This document shows positions 1 to 9,015 of a stretch of DNA of 11,702 nt, in pieces. Where the stretch lies: NCBI GenBank assembly GCA_900546625.1, contig URDU01000051.1, positions 1 through 11,702 of the forward strand, written 5' to 3'. The stretch is from an uncultured Lachnobacterium sp. (GTDB lineage Bacteria > Bacillota > Clostridia > Lachnospirales > Lachnospiraceae). How positions within the stretch are numbered: position 1 is the stretch's first letter; each line of letters starts with the position of its first letter. A model generated the notes under the pieces. The model had not been told where the DNA came from. It saw only the letters and a program-made list of their open reading frames with translations, and did no database searches. The translations under genes and the position numbers were made by a program.

Positions 1-23
1 GTTTTAATTCTTCTCAGTTCCAC

Positions 24-46
24 CTTCTTGCCCTTCGGACAAGAAG
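24..46. other. Small hairpin in leading intergenic region
   Basis: Arms CTTCTTG (24-30) and CAAGAAG (40-46) are perfect complements around a 9-base loop containing CCTTCGG. No T-run follows on either strand, so this does not look like an intrinsic terminator. The surrounding 1-110 bases lack a convincing gene. On the - strand a short open frame ends at about base 18, but I see no ribosome binding site or recognisable protein. It could be the edge of an RNA element or of a gene lying left of the window. Confidence 0.3.
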
Positions 47-158
47 TATCCCTCGTTCAAAGAGCTCGGTCAATTCCGATTTGTATAACACTAGTCTAAC
101 ACATGTTGATAAAAAATACTATATACAAACTAACGTCTGTGATTTTTGATAAAATTTA

Positions 159-167
159 TGCTATAAT
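159..167 (+). promoter_or_regulatory. Extended -10 sigma-A promoter candidate for the ECF sigma operon
   Basis: A perfect TATAAT (162-167) is preceded by TG at 159-160, giving an extended -10 (TGC-TATAAT). No good TTGACA lies 17 bases upstream (only GTGATT at 139-144), which is typical of extended -10 promoters. Transcription would start near base 174, about 70-80 bases before the sigma gene. It would give a basal level of the sigma factor, independent of the ECF-type promoter just downstream. Confidence 0.5.
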
Positions 168-198
168 CATACATCGATTAAAAAATCTTAAAATTTTT

Positions 199-226
199 TG
201 TAACAAAACAATCCTTTCTACGTCTA
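199..226 (+). promoter_or_regulatory. ECF-type (possibly autoregulatory) promoter
   Basis: TGTAAC (199-204), a 16-base spacer and CGTCTA (221-226) match the general AAC / CGTC pattern of promoters used by Firmicute ECF sigma factors such as Bacillus sigma-M, sigma-X and sigma-V. It lies directly in front of an ECF sigma gene, where such promoters commonly drive positive self-regulation. Predicted transcription start is about 231-234, leaving a leader of only about 10-20 bases. The match is seen in the sequence; recognition by the adjacent sigma factor is inference. Confidence 0.5.
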
Positions 227-236
227 ATCTATGAAC

Positions 237-247
237 AAAGGAGGTGA
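237..247 (+). promoter_or_regulatory. Perfect Shine-Dalgarno that questions the sigma gene start
   Basis: AAAGGAGGTGA (237-247) is an almost full anti-16S match. The GTG at 244-246 lies inside it and cannot be properly placed for initiation from it. The next in-frame candidate, CTG at 253, follows AGGAGG by 8 bases, a good spacing, and would give a protein starting at the usual ECF N-terminus (DYEKLY...). The next is TTG at 268, which is too far. Confidence 0.6.
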
Positions 248-732
248 CAGTTCTGGATTATGAGAAATTGTACAATTCCTATTACTTGCAAGTATACTCA
301 TATGTAATGACAATTGTAAAAAATCAACATCAGGCTGAGGAAATTACCCAGAATACTTTTTATAAGGCCATGACCGCAAAGAAGGCATATGCCGGCAAAT
401 CAAGCGAACAGACCTGGCTTTGCAGCATAGCAAGAAATCTGGCAATGGACGAATGCCGAAAAAGCACAAAATTTACAGAGCTTGACGAAGAGCAGCTCGA
501 ACAACCCGATAATATGGTAAAAAGCCTAGAAAATAAAGATACAGCTCTTCAGATTCATCTTATACTGCACGAGCTTGATGAACCCTACAAGGAGGTCTTT
601 CAGCTTCGAATATTTGGTGAATTGCCATTCTCCCAAATAGGCATGATATTTGGAAAAACAGAGAACTGGGCACGGGTAACTTACCATAGAGCCAGACTGA
701 AAATCAAAGAAAGGATGGATAGAAATGAATAA
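244..732 (+). CDS. ECF-type RNA polymerase sigma-70 family factor
   Basis: A 162-residue sigma factor of ECF size with only regions 2 and 4. Region 2 spans roughly residues 5-75 (DYEKLYNSYYLQVYSYV, then the AEEITQNTFYKAM stretch and the TWLCSIARNLAMDECRK segment, which matches the -10 recognition/core-binding region). A short acidic linker (79-100) follows. Region 4 spans about 101-157, with a helix-turn-helix around PFSQIGMIFGKTENWARVTYHRARLKIKERM. It would direct RNA polymerase to a small stress or envelope regulon in the cytoplasm. It overlaps the following membrane anti-sigma gene by 8 bases, the standard arrangement for a sigma/anti-sigma pair. The listed start is GTG 244, but that codon lies within the Shine-Dalgarno; CTG 253 (three codons in) is better spaced and may be the true start. 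The regulon and inducing signal cannot be read from the sequence. Confidence 0.9.
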   Translation: MTVLDYEKLYNSYYLQVYSYVMTIVKNQHQAEEITQNTFYKAMTAKKAYAGKSSEQTWLCSIARNLAMDECRKSTKFTELDEEQLEQPDNMVKSLENKDTALQIHLILHELDEPYKEVFQLRIFGELPFSQIGMIFGKTENWARVTYHRARLKIKERMDRNE

Positions 733-1732
733 TCCAATTACACAATCAACCGATGAAACCTGCAATATAGTTCAGGATTTACTCCCACTATACTATGACG
801 ATGTATGCAGTCCCTCAAGCAAAAGGCTTGTCGAAAAGCACCTTAAGACTTGTGAAAAATGTCAAAATACATACAATGAGCTAAAAAACGATTCTATTGA
901 TTCAATGATAAAAAAAGAGGCCGACAGTGTATTAAAGCAGCATGAGAAAAAGGAAAAAACTGCTGCCTACAAGGCCGGAGTCATAATAGCCGGATTACTG
1001 CTTATCCCAATACTCATCACATTCATAGTGTGCCTGTCAAATGGCGGTGGTTTAAATACCTTTGCAGTTGTAACAGCATCTATGCTTCTTGTAGCTGCAA
1101 TGACAGTTGTTCCACTTATGGCACAGCAGAAAAAACTGACCAAATGCATAATCTGCGGTGTTTTTGCTCTGCTTTTGATATTCTTTTTTGTTGACAGAAT
1201 GTATAGTTCAAATGAATTTATGCTTTGGTCTGTTCCAACTATATTTGGATTATCAATTGTTCTTTTTCCGTTTGTCATCAGAGGAATTGAGCTTCCACCT
1301 GCTTTGTCAGACAAAAAAGCTCTTATCACTATGCTGTGGGATACCTTATGGCTTTTCCTCACAATCATTGAGGTGTGTGGTCATACAAACGATGTTGCCG
1401 GAATGAAGGCCGGCTGTATTATAGCATTTGTCTTTGTACTTGCAGCCTGGTTCATATTCTTTGATGCACGATATTTAAACGCAAACGGATTTATAAAATC
1501 CGCAATTATAGTTTTGATAGCTTCGGTTTGGACAGCTTTTGCCGATGACGTATGCGAGTTTTTAATTTTTGGCACCAGACAAATCACTATAAAGTCCGTG
1601 AATTTTTCCGACTGGACTTCCAATATCTGCGTGAATGCCAATGTTTACGCTATTGTGCTTGTGTCCGGTGTTATTATTGCCTCTATACTTTTTGTAGCAG
1701 GCGGTATCAGAGCATTGGCTAATAAAAAATAA
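725..1732 (+). CDS. Multi-spanning membrane anti-sigma factor with N-terminal zinc-binding (ZAS-like) domain
   Basis: A 335-residue protein, probably the anti-sigma partner of the upstream ECF factor. The N-terminal cytoplasmic part (1-80) has Cys13 and H39-x3-C43-x2-C46, the HxxxCxxC signature of zinc anti-sigma/zf-HC2 domains, in the context IVQDLLPLYYDD...HLKTCEKC. A charged linker (60-83, many Lys/Glu) leads into about eight hydrophobic segments at roughly 84-104, 111-131, 140-157, 166-187, 200-218, 227-246, 257-275 and 307-327. There is no large extracellular sensor domain; the longest predicted loop is about 276-306. ATG 725 is preceded by AAAGGA and overlaps the sigma gene by 8 bases, suggesting coupled translation. 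By family knowledge it holds the sigma at the membrane until a signal arrives. The polytopic C-terminal part could sense membrane state, transport something or be cleaved; which one is unknown. The gene is followed by a strong terminator. Confidence 0.8.
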   Translation: MNNPITQSTDETCNIVQDLLPLYYDDVCSPSSKRLVEKHLKTCEKCQNTYNELKNDSIDSMIKKEADSVLKQHEKKEKTAAYKAGVIIAGLLLIPILITFIVCLSNGGGLNTFAVVTASMLLVAAMTVVPLMAQQKKLTKCIICGVFALLLIFFFVDRMYSSNEFMLWSVPTIFGLSIVLFPFVIRGIELPPALSDKKALITMLWDTLWLFLTIIEVCGHTNDVAGMKAGCIIAFVFVLAAWFIFFDARYLNANGFIKSAIIVLIASVWTAFADDVCEFLIFGTRQITIKSVNFSDWTSNICVNANVYAIVLVSGVIIASILFVAGGIRALANKK

Positions 1733-1759
1733 ATCAAATTTTTCTTTAACATATTATTA

Positions 1760-1799
1760 AAAACCCCTCCCACAGACTTCAATCTGTGGGAGGGGTTTT
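1760..1799. terminator. Bidirectional rho-independent terminator between anti-sigma gene and gdhA
   Basis: A perfect 17-bp stem (1760-1776 with 1783-1799; AAAACCCCTCCCACAGA in the left arm) and a 6-base loop CTTCAA. The stem ends in A-runs on the left and T-runs on the right (GGGGTTTTATTTTT on +, GGGGTTTTTAATAAT on -), so it can end transcription in both directions. It lies 27 bases after the anti-sigma stop and 34 bases after the gdhA stop, serving both convergent genes. Confidence 0.93.
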
Positions 1800-1833
1800 A
1801 TTTTTCATTATTCGATAAATGAATGCTTACTGA

Positions 1834-3213
<1,380 letters not shown>

Positions 3214-3236
3214 TTATATTTCAAATCAACAAGTTT

Positions 3237-3265
3237 ATTTTATATAAATCTGTTGCTATAATCAA
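3237..3265 (-). promoter_or_regulatory. Sigma-A promoter candidate for gdhA
   Basis: On the - strand, TTGATT (3265-3260) and TAAAAT (3242-3237) are separated by 17 bases. Transcription would begin near 3230 and give a leader of about 38 bases before ATG 3192. The surrounding DNA is very AT-rich, so chance matches are possible; the intergenic position and spacing support it. Confidence 0.5.
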
Positions 3266-3301
3266 GTAATTTTTGAAAGTTTTATATAAAAAAAATTCAT
3301 T

Positions 3302-3796
3302 TTATTTATTATCTTCATTTATATTATCCCAGTTTTGGTACTGATTCTCCTCATCATCGGAATATACCACCTTGAAATAATCCGAGAGTTTTGCAAGTGA
3401 AGTTATAAGAACTTTCATTTCGTCATCCGAAAGATCGTCCTTTATATGCTCTATCATATGACGATGAAACTGCTCATGATGATAGTATGCACTCTTTCCC
3501 TTGTCGGTGAGTGAGAGCTTTACCACACGCTTATCCTCCTCACTGCGGATACGGTTCACGTATCCCTTGCGGGTGAGACCATCTATTGCCTTTGTCAGTG
3601 TGCCCAGTGTGATAGACATAAGCTTGGCTACGGTGCCGGAGCGCTTTGGCTCATCGACTCCTATTGCCTCTATTATATGCATATCGTTGATAGAAATATC
3701 AGAAAATTCGTCTGTTATCAGACATCTGCCCTCTATCTCTGTCAAATCCTTGAACAGACACACCAATAATTCATTTAAAGCTTCATCTGCCGTCAT
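3302..3796 (-). CDS. fabT: MarR-family transcriptional regulator, probable fatty-acid synthesis repressor (FabT-like)
   Basis: A 164-residue winged helix-turn-helix protein. Residues 35-50 (ISINDMHIIEAIG) form the start of the DNA-binding core. Residues 55-76 (TVAKLMSITLGTLTKAIDGLTRKG) form the helix-turn-helix with its recognition helix. Residues 80-100 (VNRIRSEEDKRVVKLSLTDKG) form the wing with the usual MarR D-x-R. N- and C-terminal helices would make the dimer interface, and the C-terminus is acidic. It begins 12 bases after fabH, with an AGAGG ribosome binding site, as the last gene of the fab operon. In streptococci and lactococci the equivalent FabT, helped by acyl-ACP, represses fab genes at TTTGA-N3-TCAAA type sites, and such sites occur in front of acpP here. 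The MarR family call is firm; the FabT role is inferred from context and sites. Confidence 0.83.
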   Translation of the reverse strand: MTADEALNELLVCLFKDLTEIEGRCLITDEFSDISINDMHIIEAIGVDEPKRSGTVAKLMSITLGTLTKAIDGLTRKGYVNRIRSEEDKRVVKLSLTDKGKSAYYHHEQFHRHMIEHIKDDLSDDEMKVLITSLAKLSDYFKVVYSDDEENQYQNWDNINEDNK

Positions 3797-3808
3797 AAAT
3801 ACCTCTTT

Positions 3809-4777
3809 CTATTGCCACTCTATGGCGCAGGCTCCCCATGTAAGCCCTGCTCCAAAGCCTGATAAAATTATTTTTCCCTCATTCTTTATCATACCATCTT
3901 TGCGGACTTTATCAAGCAAAATCGGCACACTTGCCGCAGAAATATTTCCACACTGCTGTAAATTGGTCGGGAATTTGTCCATAGGCTGCTTAAGTCTCTT
4001 TGCAACCGACTCGATAATACGGATATTGGCCTGATGCAGCACATAGACATCAACATCATCTACACTCCAGCCGATTTCATCAAGCAGCTCATTTATAGCC
4101 TTTGGCACTGTCTTTACCGCAAACTTGTATACAGCAGGACCGTCCATGGTGACATAGCCGCCGAGTGCAGACTGCTTTCCATTGTCGGTAAACGGATTGA
4201 CTACAGGACGGTTGTCTCCGTCAAGCGCCTCACCGCCTTTTCCGTCCGAGCCCTGTACAAAGCCCTTGAAGGCATCTCCCTCGTCTGTCACAACCGCTGC
4301 TCCTGCTCCGTCTCCGAAGAGCACACAGGTGCTTCTGTCATTCCAGTCCATTATTTTTGAAAGTACCTCAGCTCCCACTACGACTGCCTTGTGAAACCTG
4401 CCGGTCTTAAAATACGCATCCGCTGTGGCAAGCCCGAATAAAAAGCCTGAGCATGCGGCATTTATGTCAAATGCCACTGCACTGCCAGCACCTATCTCAG
4501 CCTGAATCTGACATGCCAGCGACGGAACGATTTTGTCCGTGGATACGCTTGCAGCTATTATCAAGTCTATCTCACTTCCGTCAATCCCCGCATCCTGCAG
4601 CGCACTTTTTACTGCATCACAGGCAAGTGAGGTGGTTGTCTCAGTCGTTGCAATGTGTCTGTTTCTTATTCCTGTACGCGAGCTGATCCACTCGTCAGAT
4701 GTGTCCATTATGGCTGCCAGATCATCGTTTGAGACCACTCTCTGTGGCAGGCAGCTTCCTGTTCCAACTATCTTCAT
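3809..4777 (-). CDS. fabH: 3-oxoacyl-ACP synthase III (beta-ketoacyl-ACP synthase III)
   Basis: A 322-residue condensing enzyme that starts fatty-acid chains by joining an acyl-CoA primer to malonyl-ACP. The Cys-His-Asn triad is present: Cys109 (DINAACSGF), His248 (VLHQANIRI) and Asn278 (CGNISAASVP). The N-terminal SDEWISSRTGIRNRH motif (27-41) and the C-terminal SGFGAGLTWGA (306-316) are typical of FabH. Length equals the family norm. ATG 4777 lies 18 bases after the accDA stop and is preceded by AAAGGA at 7 bases. In many Firmicutes fabH comes early in the fab operon; here it is next to last. Primer preference (acetyl-CoA against branched-chain primers) cannot be read with confidence. Confidence 0.97.
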   Translation of the reverse strand: MKIVGTGSCLPQRVVSNDDLAAIMDTSDEWISSRTGIRNRHIATTETTTSLACDAVKSALQDAGIDGSEIDLIIAASVSTDKIVPSLACQIQAEIGAGSAVAFDINAACSGFLFGLATADAYFKTGRFHKAVVVGAEVLSKIMDWNDRSTCVLFGDGAGAAVVTDEGDAFKGFVQGSDGKGGEALDGDNRPVVNPFTDNGKQSALGGYVTMDGPAVYKFAVKTVPKAINELLDEIGWSVDDVDVYVLHQANIRIIESVAKRLKQPMDKFPTNLQQCGNISAASVPILLDKVRKDGMIKNEGKIILSGFGAGLTWGACAIEWQ

Positions 4778-4795
4778 AGAATTTCCTTTCCGGGA

Positions 4796-6565
4796 CTAGA
4801 ACTTGCGGAAACGCTTGTATCTTTCCTCCAAGAGCTGGTCCTTTGTCAATTTGCTTTCTTTTTCCAAGAATTTCTTCATGTTTCCCTTCATATAGTTTCC
4901 AATTGATGAAAGGGCATCCTCGTCGGCTCCGCCAAACTCAGGTATTATATCATCCACGACATCAAGCGCCTTTAAGTCGTGTGCTGTAATCTTCATTACC
5001 TCTGCGGCTTCCTTTGCACGCTTTCCGTCCTTCCAGAGGATAGATGCAAAGCCCTCAGGCGAGAGGATTGAGTATGTGGCATTTTCCATCATCCACACTT
5101 CATTTCCTACAGAAAGAGCTAAAGCTCCGCCGCTTCCGCCTTCTCCTATCATGAGACAAAGGATTGGCACCCTGATGCCGCTCATCTCATAAAGGTTTCT
5201 TGCGATTGCCTCACCCTGTCCGTTTTCCTCTGCCTCCATTCCCGGATAAGCTCCTGATGTATTGACAAAGGTTATGATTGGACGGTTGAATTTCTCTGCC
5301 TGCTTCATGAGTCGCAGTGCCTTGCGGTAGCCCTCAGGTGATGGCATACCATAGTTTCTCTTTGCGCAGTCCTCAAGGTCTTTTCCCTTGTGGACACCGA
5401 TAACTGTGACCGGCTGGCCGTCTAAGTATGCGATTCCGCCTACTATAGCCGGGTCATCACGGAAATATCTGTCTCCGTGCAGCTCCATAAACTCATCAAA
5501 GATATAGTCCATATAGTCAACCGATGCAAGTCTCTTAATCTGTCTTGCGGCGCTGACCTTGTCCCACACCTTAAATGGCTTAGCCTTTGTCTCGCGCTCC
5601 TTCATAAGCTCAGTCGGCTCGTAATTGTCGTCTGAGTGAAGCGGGTCAAAATTCGCATAGCCTGTGGTAGGTCTGTGAGCGCGTAAAATCTTGTAAAGAG
5701 TCTTCTTTAAATCCTCACGCTCAACTATCATATCCACAAAGCCGTGCTCAAGCTGAAACTCTGCTCTCTGGAAGCCCTCAGGCAGCTTCTGTCCGATGGT
5801 CTGCTCGATAACACGAGGACCTGCAAAGCCGATAAGTGCCTTTGGCTCTGCAAGAATGATGTCTCCAAGCATTGCAAAGCTGGCTGTCACACCACCTGTT
5901 GTAGGGTCTGTGAGTACAGGCACATATAAAAGTCCTGCCTCTGAGTGGCGCTTTGCTGCGGCTGAGGTCTTTGCCATCTGCATCAGCGAAATGATACCCT
6001 CCTGCATTCTGGCTCCACCTGAACAGCAGAATAATATAACCGGAAGTCTTTCCTCTGTGGCACGCTCAAATGCGCTTGTGATTTTCTCACCAACCACATG
6101 GCCCATGCTTCCCATCATAAATCTTGAATCAATTACACCAAGCACTGTCTCCTCACCGTAAATCTTTGTCTTACCGATGACAATGCCCTCAGAAAGTCCT
6201 GTTTTCTCCTGAGTCTTTGCGATTTTCTCCTCATACTCAGGGAAATTAAGAGGATTTCCTGTAGTAAGCTCTGTAAACCATGGCTCAAAGGCTTCCTTGT
6301 CGGAAACCATTCTGATTCTGTTTTTAGCACGCACACGGAAATAATAATTACACTCATAGCAGACGTATTTGTGCTGTTTTACAACTGATTTGAGCACAGT
6401 CTTGCCACACTTGGGACAAACAATTGTCTCAGGGACATCCTCTTTTGTTTCCTGTGCTGCACCGGCATTTTTGCCATCTGCGGCTGTTTTTGCGCTCTCA
6501 GCGTTCTTTGCTAAAATCTCTTCAGCCTCTATATTTTTATCTTTCTTCTTGAATAACTTCATCAT
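4796..6565 (-). CDS. accDA: Fused acetyl-CoA carboxylase carboxyltransferase, beta and alpha domains in one chain
   Basis: A 589-residue protein that moves carboxyl from carboxybiotin-BCCP to acetyl-CoA, giving malonyl-CoA. Residues 1-45 are a Lys/Ala/Glu-rich low-complexity extension. AccD follows: a zinc ribbon C50-x2-C53-x15-C69-x2-C72, then the crotonase-type fold with SGGARMQEG (182-190) and [14 protein letters not shown] (222-235). Residues about 300-335 are a linker. AccA follows: [17 protein letters not shown] (361-377), [21 protein letters not shown] (435-455), [12 protein letters not shown] (473-484) and [13 protein letters not shown] (502-514). AccD and AccA are usually separate genes; here they share one unbroken frame. 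Two ATGs begin the frame: AAGGAG is 2 bases from the first and 5 from the second (6562), so the second may be used. It follows fabZ by 14 bases. accB and accC are missing from the operon. Confidence 0.95.
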   Translation of the reverse strand: MMKLFKKKDKNIEAEEILAKNAESAKTAADGKNAGAAQETKEDVPETIVCPKCGKTVLKSVVKQHKYVCYECNYYFRVRAKNRIRMVSDKEAFEPWFTELTTGNPLNFPEYEEKIAKTQEKTGLSEGIVIGKTKIYGEETVLGVIDSRFMMGSMGHVVGEKITSAFERATEERLPVILFCCSGGARMQEGIISLMQMAKTSAAAKRHSEAGLLYVPVLTDPTTGGVTASFAMLGDIILAEPKALIGFAGPRVIEQTIGQKLPEGFQRAEFQLEHGFVDMIVEREDLKKTLYKILRAHRPTTGYANFDPLHSDDNYEPTELMKERETKAKPFKVWDKVSAARQIKRLASVDYMDYIFDEFMELHGDRYFRDDPAIVGGIAYLDGQPVTVIGVHKGKDLEDCAKRNYGMPSPEGYRKALRLMKQAEKFNRPIITFVNTSGAYPGMEAEENGQGEAIARNLYEMSGIRVPILCLMIGEGGSGGALALSVGNEVWMMENATYSILSPEGFASILWKDGKRAKEAAEVMKITAHDLKALDVVDDIIPEFGGADEDALSSIGNYMKGNMKKFLEKESKLTKDQLLEERYKRFRKF

Positions 6566-6579
6566 GTCTCCTTATGCAA

Positions 6580-7014
6580 TTAACCTATTGCAAATGTAAG
6601 CTCCGCCATACAGGCAACCTTGCCGTTTACCCTGGCAACAGCCTTGCCCACACCGATAGGACCCTTAACCTTTATAATCTCAGTGGTCAGCTCCAGCGTA
6701 TCACCCGGAACCACCTTCTGCTTGAACTTGGCATTATTGATGCCTGCAAAATATGCAGTCTTGCCTTTCCACTCATCCTGACAAAGAATGGCAACTGCAC
6801 CGGTCTGCGCCAAAGCCTCAATAATAAGCACTCCCGGCATCACCGGATTCCCCGGAAAATGTCCCATAAAATGTGGCTCATTCATAGTCACATTCTTCTT
6901 GGCCACACACTTTACGCCCGGCTCCAATTCCTCAACCGTATCAATGAGGAGAAACGGACTGCGGTGCGGCAGAATATCCATAATCTGCTGCGTATTCATA
7001 ACTGACATATACAT
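6580..7014 (-). CDS. fabZ: 3-hydroxyacyl-ACP dehydratase
   Basis: A 144-residue hot-dog fold enzyme that removes water from 3-hydroxyacyl-ACP in the elongation cycle. Catalytic His52 lies in [14 protein letters not shown] and Glu66 in [13 protein letters not shown], the FabZ signature pair. The [13 protein letters not shown] segment (15-27) is the usual N-terminal motif. Three in-frame ATGs occur at 7014, 7008 and 6999; GAGAAAGGA is best spaced (about 9 bases) for 7008, so the first two residues may not be translated. It lies 31 bases after fabF and 14 before accDA. No fabA, fabM or fabN is seen in the window, so the step that makes unsaturated chains is either done by FabZ itself, as proposed for clostridia, or encoded elsewhere. 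Confidence 0.97.
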   Translation of the reverse strand: MYMSVMNTQQIMDILPHRSPFLLIDTVEELEPGVKCVAKKNVTMNEPHFMGHFPGNPVMPGVLIIEALAQTGAVAILCQDEWKGKTAYFAGINNAKFKQKVVPGDTLELTTEIIKVKGPIGVGKAVARVNGKVACMAELTFAIG

Positions 7015-7045
7015 CTATCCTTTCTCAATGCGCGAAGCCCCTAAA

Positions 7046-8278
7046 TTATTTATACGCCTTGAGCAGAATACTTGCATTATGTCCACCAAATCCCAGTGAA
7101 TTGCTCAGTGCATACTCAACAGGCTCCTCATAGCTGTCCTTGCAGTAATTGAGGTCAATCTCCTCATCAGGAGTCTCATAGCCAACAGTCTTATGTATAA
7201 ATCCGTCTTGGATTTCCTTCACACATGTGATAAACTCAACAGCTCCTGCTGCTCCGAGCAGATGTCCTATCATAGACTTTGTTGAATTGATTTTAAGATT
7301 TGCAGCCTCATCACCGAACGCAAGCTTGATTGCTCTTGTCTCAAAAAGGTCATTGTGATGTGTACCTGTTCCGTGCGCATTGATGTATTTTACATCTGCC
7401 GGTGTGACACCTGCATCGCTCATGGCGTTGGTCATGGCTCTTGCTGCACCTGCGCCATCCTCCTGTGGGGATGTGATGTGGTATGCATCAGATGAACATC
7501 CGTATCCGACTACCTCTGCATAAATCTTTGCGCCTCTTGCCTTTGCATGCTCAAGCTCCTCAAGGATAACTACTCCTGCGCCCTCGCCCATTACAAAGCC
7601 GCTTCGGTTCTTGTCGAACGGAAGTGAGCACTTTGCCGGATCATCTACTGTAGAAAGCGCTGTGAGTGCTGTAAATCCTGCGATTCCGATAGGACATACA
7701 CTGCCCTCTGTACCACCGGCTACCATCACGTCAGCCTCACCGTACTGGATGCTTCTGTATGCCTCACCGATTGTGTTTGTTCCTGTAGCGCAGGCTGTTA
7801 CATCATTGATGCTCTTTCCCTTGAGACCGAACTGGATAGAAACATTTCCTGCTGCCATGTTACAGATCATGAGCGGAACAAGAAGCGGATTAACTCTGTT
7901 TGGTCCCTTTTCATAAAGCTTTTGTGTCTCACGCTCCATAGCCTGAAGACTTCCGATACCTGAACCGATGGCACATCCAACCATGTATGGATCTTCCTTT
8001 TCAATGTCAAGTCCGCTGTCATCAATAGCCTGCTTTGCTGCAGCTACAGCGTACTGTGAGAATGGCTCCATTCTCTTTGCAGCCTTTCTGTCCATAAAAT
8101 CCTGTGGATTAAAATCCTTAAGCTCTGCTGCGATGTGACATTTATAATCTGTTGTGTCAAATTTTGTGATGTGGTCAAATCCGATTTTTCCGGCCTTTAC
8201 CGATGCCCAGAAATCGTCCACATTATTTCCGATTGGTGTTACTGCTCCAAGTCCTGTTACAACTACTCTTCTACTCAT
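7046..8278 (-). CDS. fabF: 3-oxoacyl-ACP synthase II (beta-ketoacyl-ACP synthase II)
   Basis: A 410-residue elongation condensing enzyme, family-normal length. The catalytic Cys163 ([17 protein letters not shown]) and the two histidines His302 ([12 protein letters not shown]) and His339 ([15 protein letters not shown]), with Lys334, complete the Cys-His-His set. [14 protein letters not shown] (227-240) and [12 protein letters not shown] (392-403) are typical FabF motifs. Its ATG overlaps the fabG stop in ATGA, and GGAGG lies about 9 bases upstream, so translation is probably coupled. It extends acyl-ACP by two carbons using malonyl-ACP. Confidence 0.98.
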   Translation of the reverse strand: MSRRVVVTGLGAVTPIGNNVDDFWASVKAGKIGFDHITKFDTTDYKCHIAAELKDFNPQDFMDRKAAKRMEPFSQYAVAAAKQAIDDSGLDIEKEDPYMVGCAIGSGIGSLQAMERETQKLYEKGPNRVNPLLVPLMICNMAAGNVSIQFGLKGKSINDVTACATGTNTIGEAYRSIQYGEADVMVAGGTEGSVCPIGIAGFTALTALSTVDDPAKCSLPFDKNRSGFVMGEGAGVVILEELEHAKARGAKIYAEVVGYGCSSDAYHITSPQEDGAGAARAMTNAMSDAGVTPADVKYINAHGTGTHHNDLFETRAIKLAFGDEAANLKINSTKSMIGHLLGAAGAVEFITCVKEIQDGFIHKTVGYETPDEEIDLNYCKDSYEEPVEYALSNSLGFGGHNASILLKAYK

Positions 8279-9015
8279 ATTGCCATTCCTCCGTCAACAG
8301 ACAGCACCTGGCCTGTGATGTAGCCTGCTGCATCTGATGCTAAAAATAATACTGCGTTTGCGATATCCTTTGTGTTTCCCGGCCTGCCAAGCGGAATCTG
8401 TGATAAAAGATTCTCCTTTGCCGCATCGGCAAGCACATCTGTCATCTCTGTCTCTACAAAGCCCGGTGCCACTGCATTTGCTGTGATTCCACGGCTGGCA
8501 AGCTCTCTGGCTACAGCCTTTGTGAGTCCTATAACTCCTGCCTTGCTGGCGCTGTAGTTGGCCTGTCCTGCATTTCCGAGTATGCCGGAAACTGATGAAA
8601 TATTGATAATTCTTCCTGATTTCTGCTTCAGGAAATAGCGTGACATATGACGGATTGTGTTGAACGCACCCTTAAGGTTTGTGTCGAGCACTGCGTCATA
8701 GTCTGCCTCGCTCATCTTCATGATGAGACCATCTCTTGTGATTCCTGCGTTGTTTACGAGGATATCTATGTGCTTGTACTCCTTGATGAGCGCTGTTATC
8801 ATATTCTGGCACTCGTCAAAATCAGATACATTGCACTGATAAGAAACTGCATCACCGCCTGCTGCCTTTATCTCTTCAACAACGGCATCTGCCTTTTCCT
8901 TTGAACCATTATAATTTACTATTACAAAGGCGTGTGCTGCGGCAAGTGTAAGAGCTATCTGTCTTCCAATTCCACGGCTTGCGCCTGTAACCAGGGCATT
9001 TTTACCTGTTAACAT
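8275..9015 (-). CDS. fabG: 3-oxoacyl-ACP reductase (short-chain dehydrogenase)
   Basis: A 246-residue SDR enzyme that reduces 3-oxoacyl-ACP with NADPH. Numbered from ATG 9015, the cofactor motif TGASRGIG is at 10-17, NNAG at 88-91, the catalytic Ser141-Tyr154-Lys158 lie in ISSVSG...NYSASKAG, and the PGFVETEM loop at 185-192. The C-terminus VDGGMAI is typical. Start choice: GGAGG lies 3 bases before a TTG at 9024 and 12 bases before ATG 9015. The ATG gives an N-terminus ([11 protein letters not shown]) that lines up with other FabG proteins and is preferred, though TTG 9024 is possible. The gene overlaps the end of fabD by 14 bases and shares ATGA with fabF. Confidence 0.97.
   Translation of the reverse strand: MLTGKNALVTGASRGIGRQIALTLAAAHAFVIVNYNGSKEKADAVVEEIKAAGGDAVSYQCNVSDFDECQNMITALIKEYKHIDILVNNAGITRDGLIMKMSEADYDAVLDTNLKGAFNTIRHMSRYFLKQKSGRIINISSVSGILGNAGQANYSASKAGVIGLTKAVARELASRGITANAVAPGFVETEMTDVLADAAKENLLSQIPLGRPGNTKDIANAVLFLASDAAGYITGQVLSVDGGMAI

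Noticed and set aside
1..110. T-box or other riboswitch at the left edge (AAGGTGGAACTGAG on the - strand resembles part of a T-box motif)
   Set aside because: No specifier loop, no full AGGGTGGNACCGCG element and no terminator/antiterminator pair; one small hairpin is not enough.
231..263. A 10-codon open frame starting at ATG 231, just before and out of frame with the sigma gene
   Set aside because: It contains the sigma gene's Shine-Dalgarno and has none of its own. If transcription began exactly at 231 it could be leaderless, but nothing else supports it.
3501..4034. A 177-residue open frame on the + strand opposite the MarR and fabH genes
   Set aside because: It lies antisense to two strongly supported genes, has a Ser/Ile-rich composition from reverse reading and no ribosome binding site or recognisable motif.
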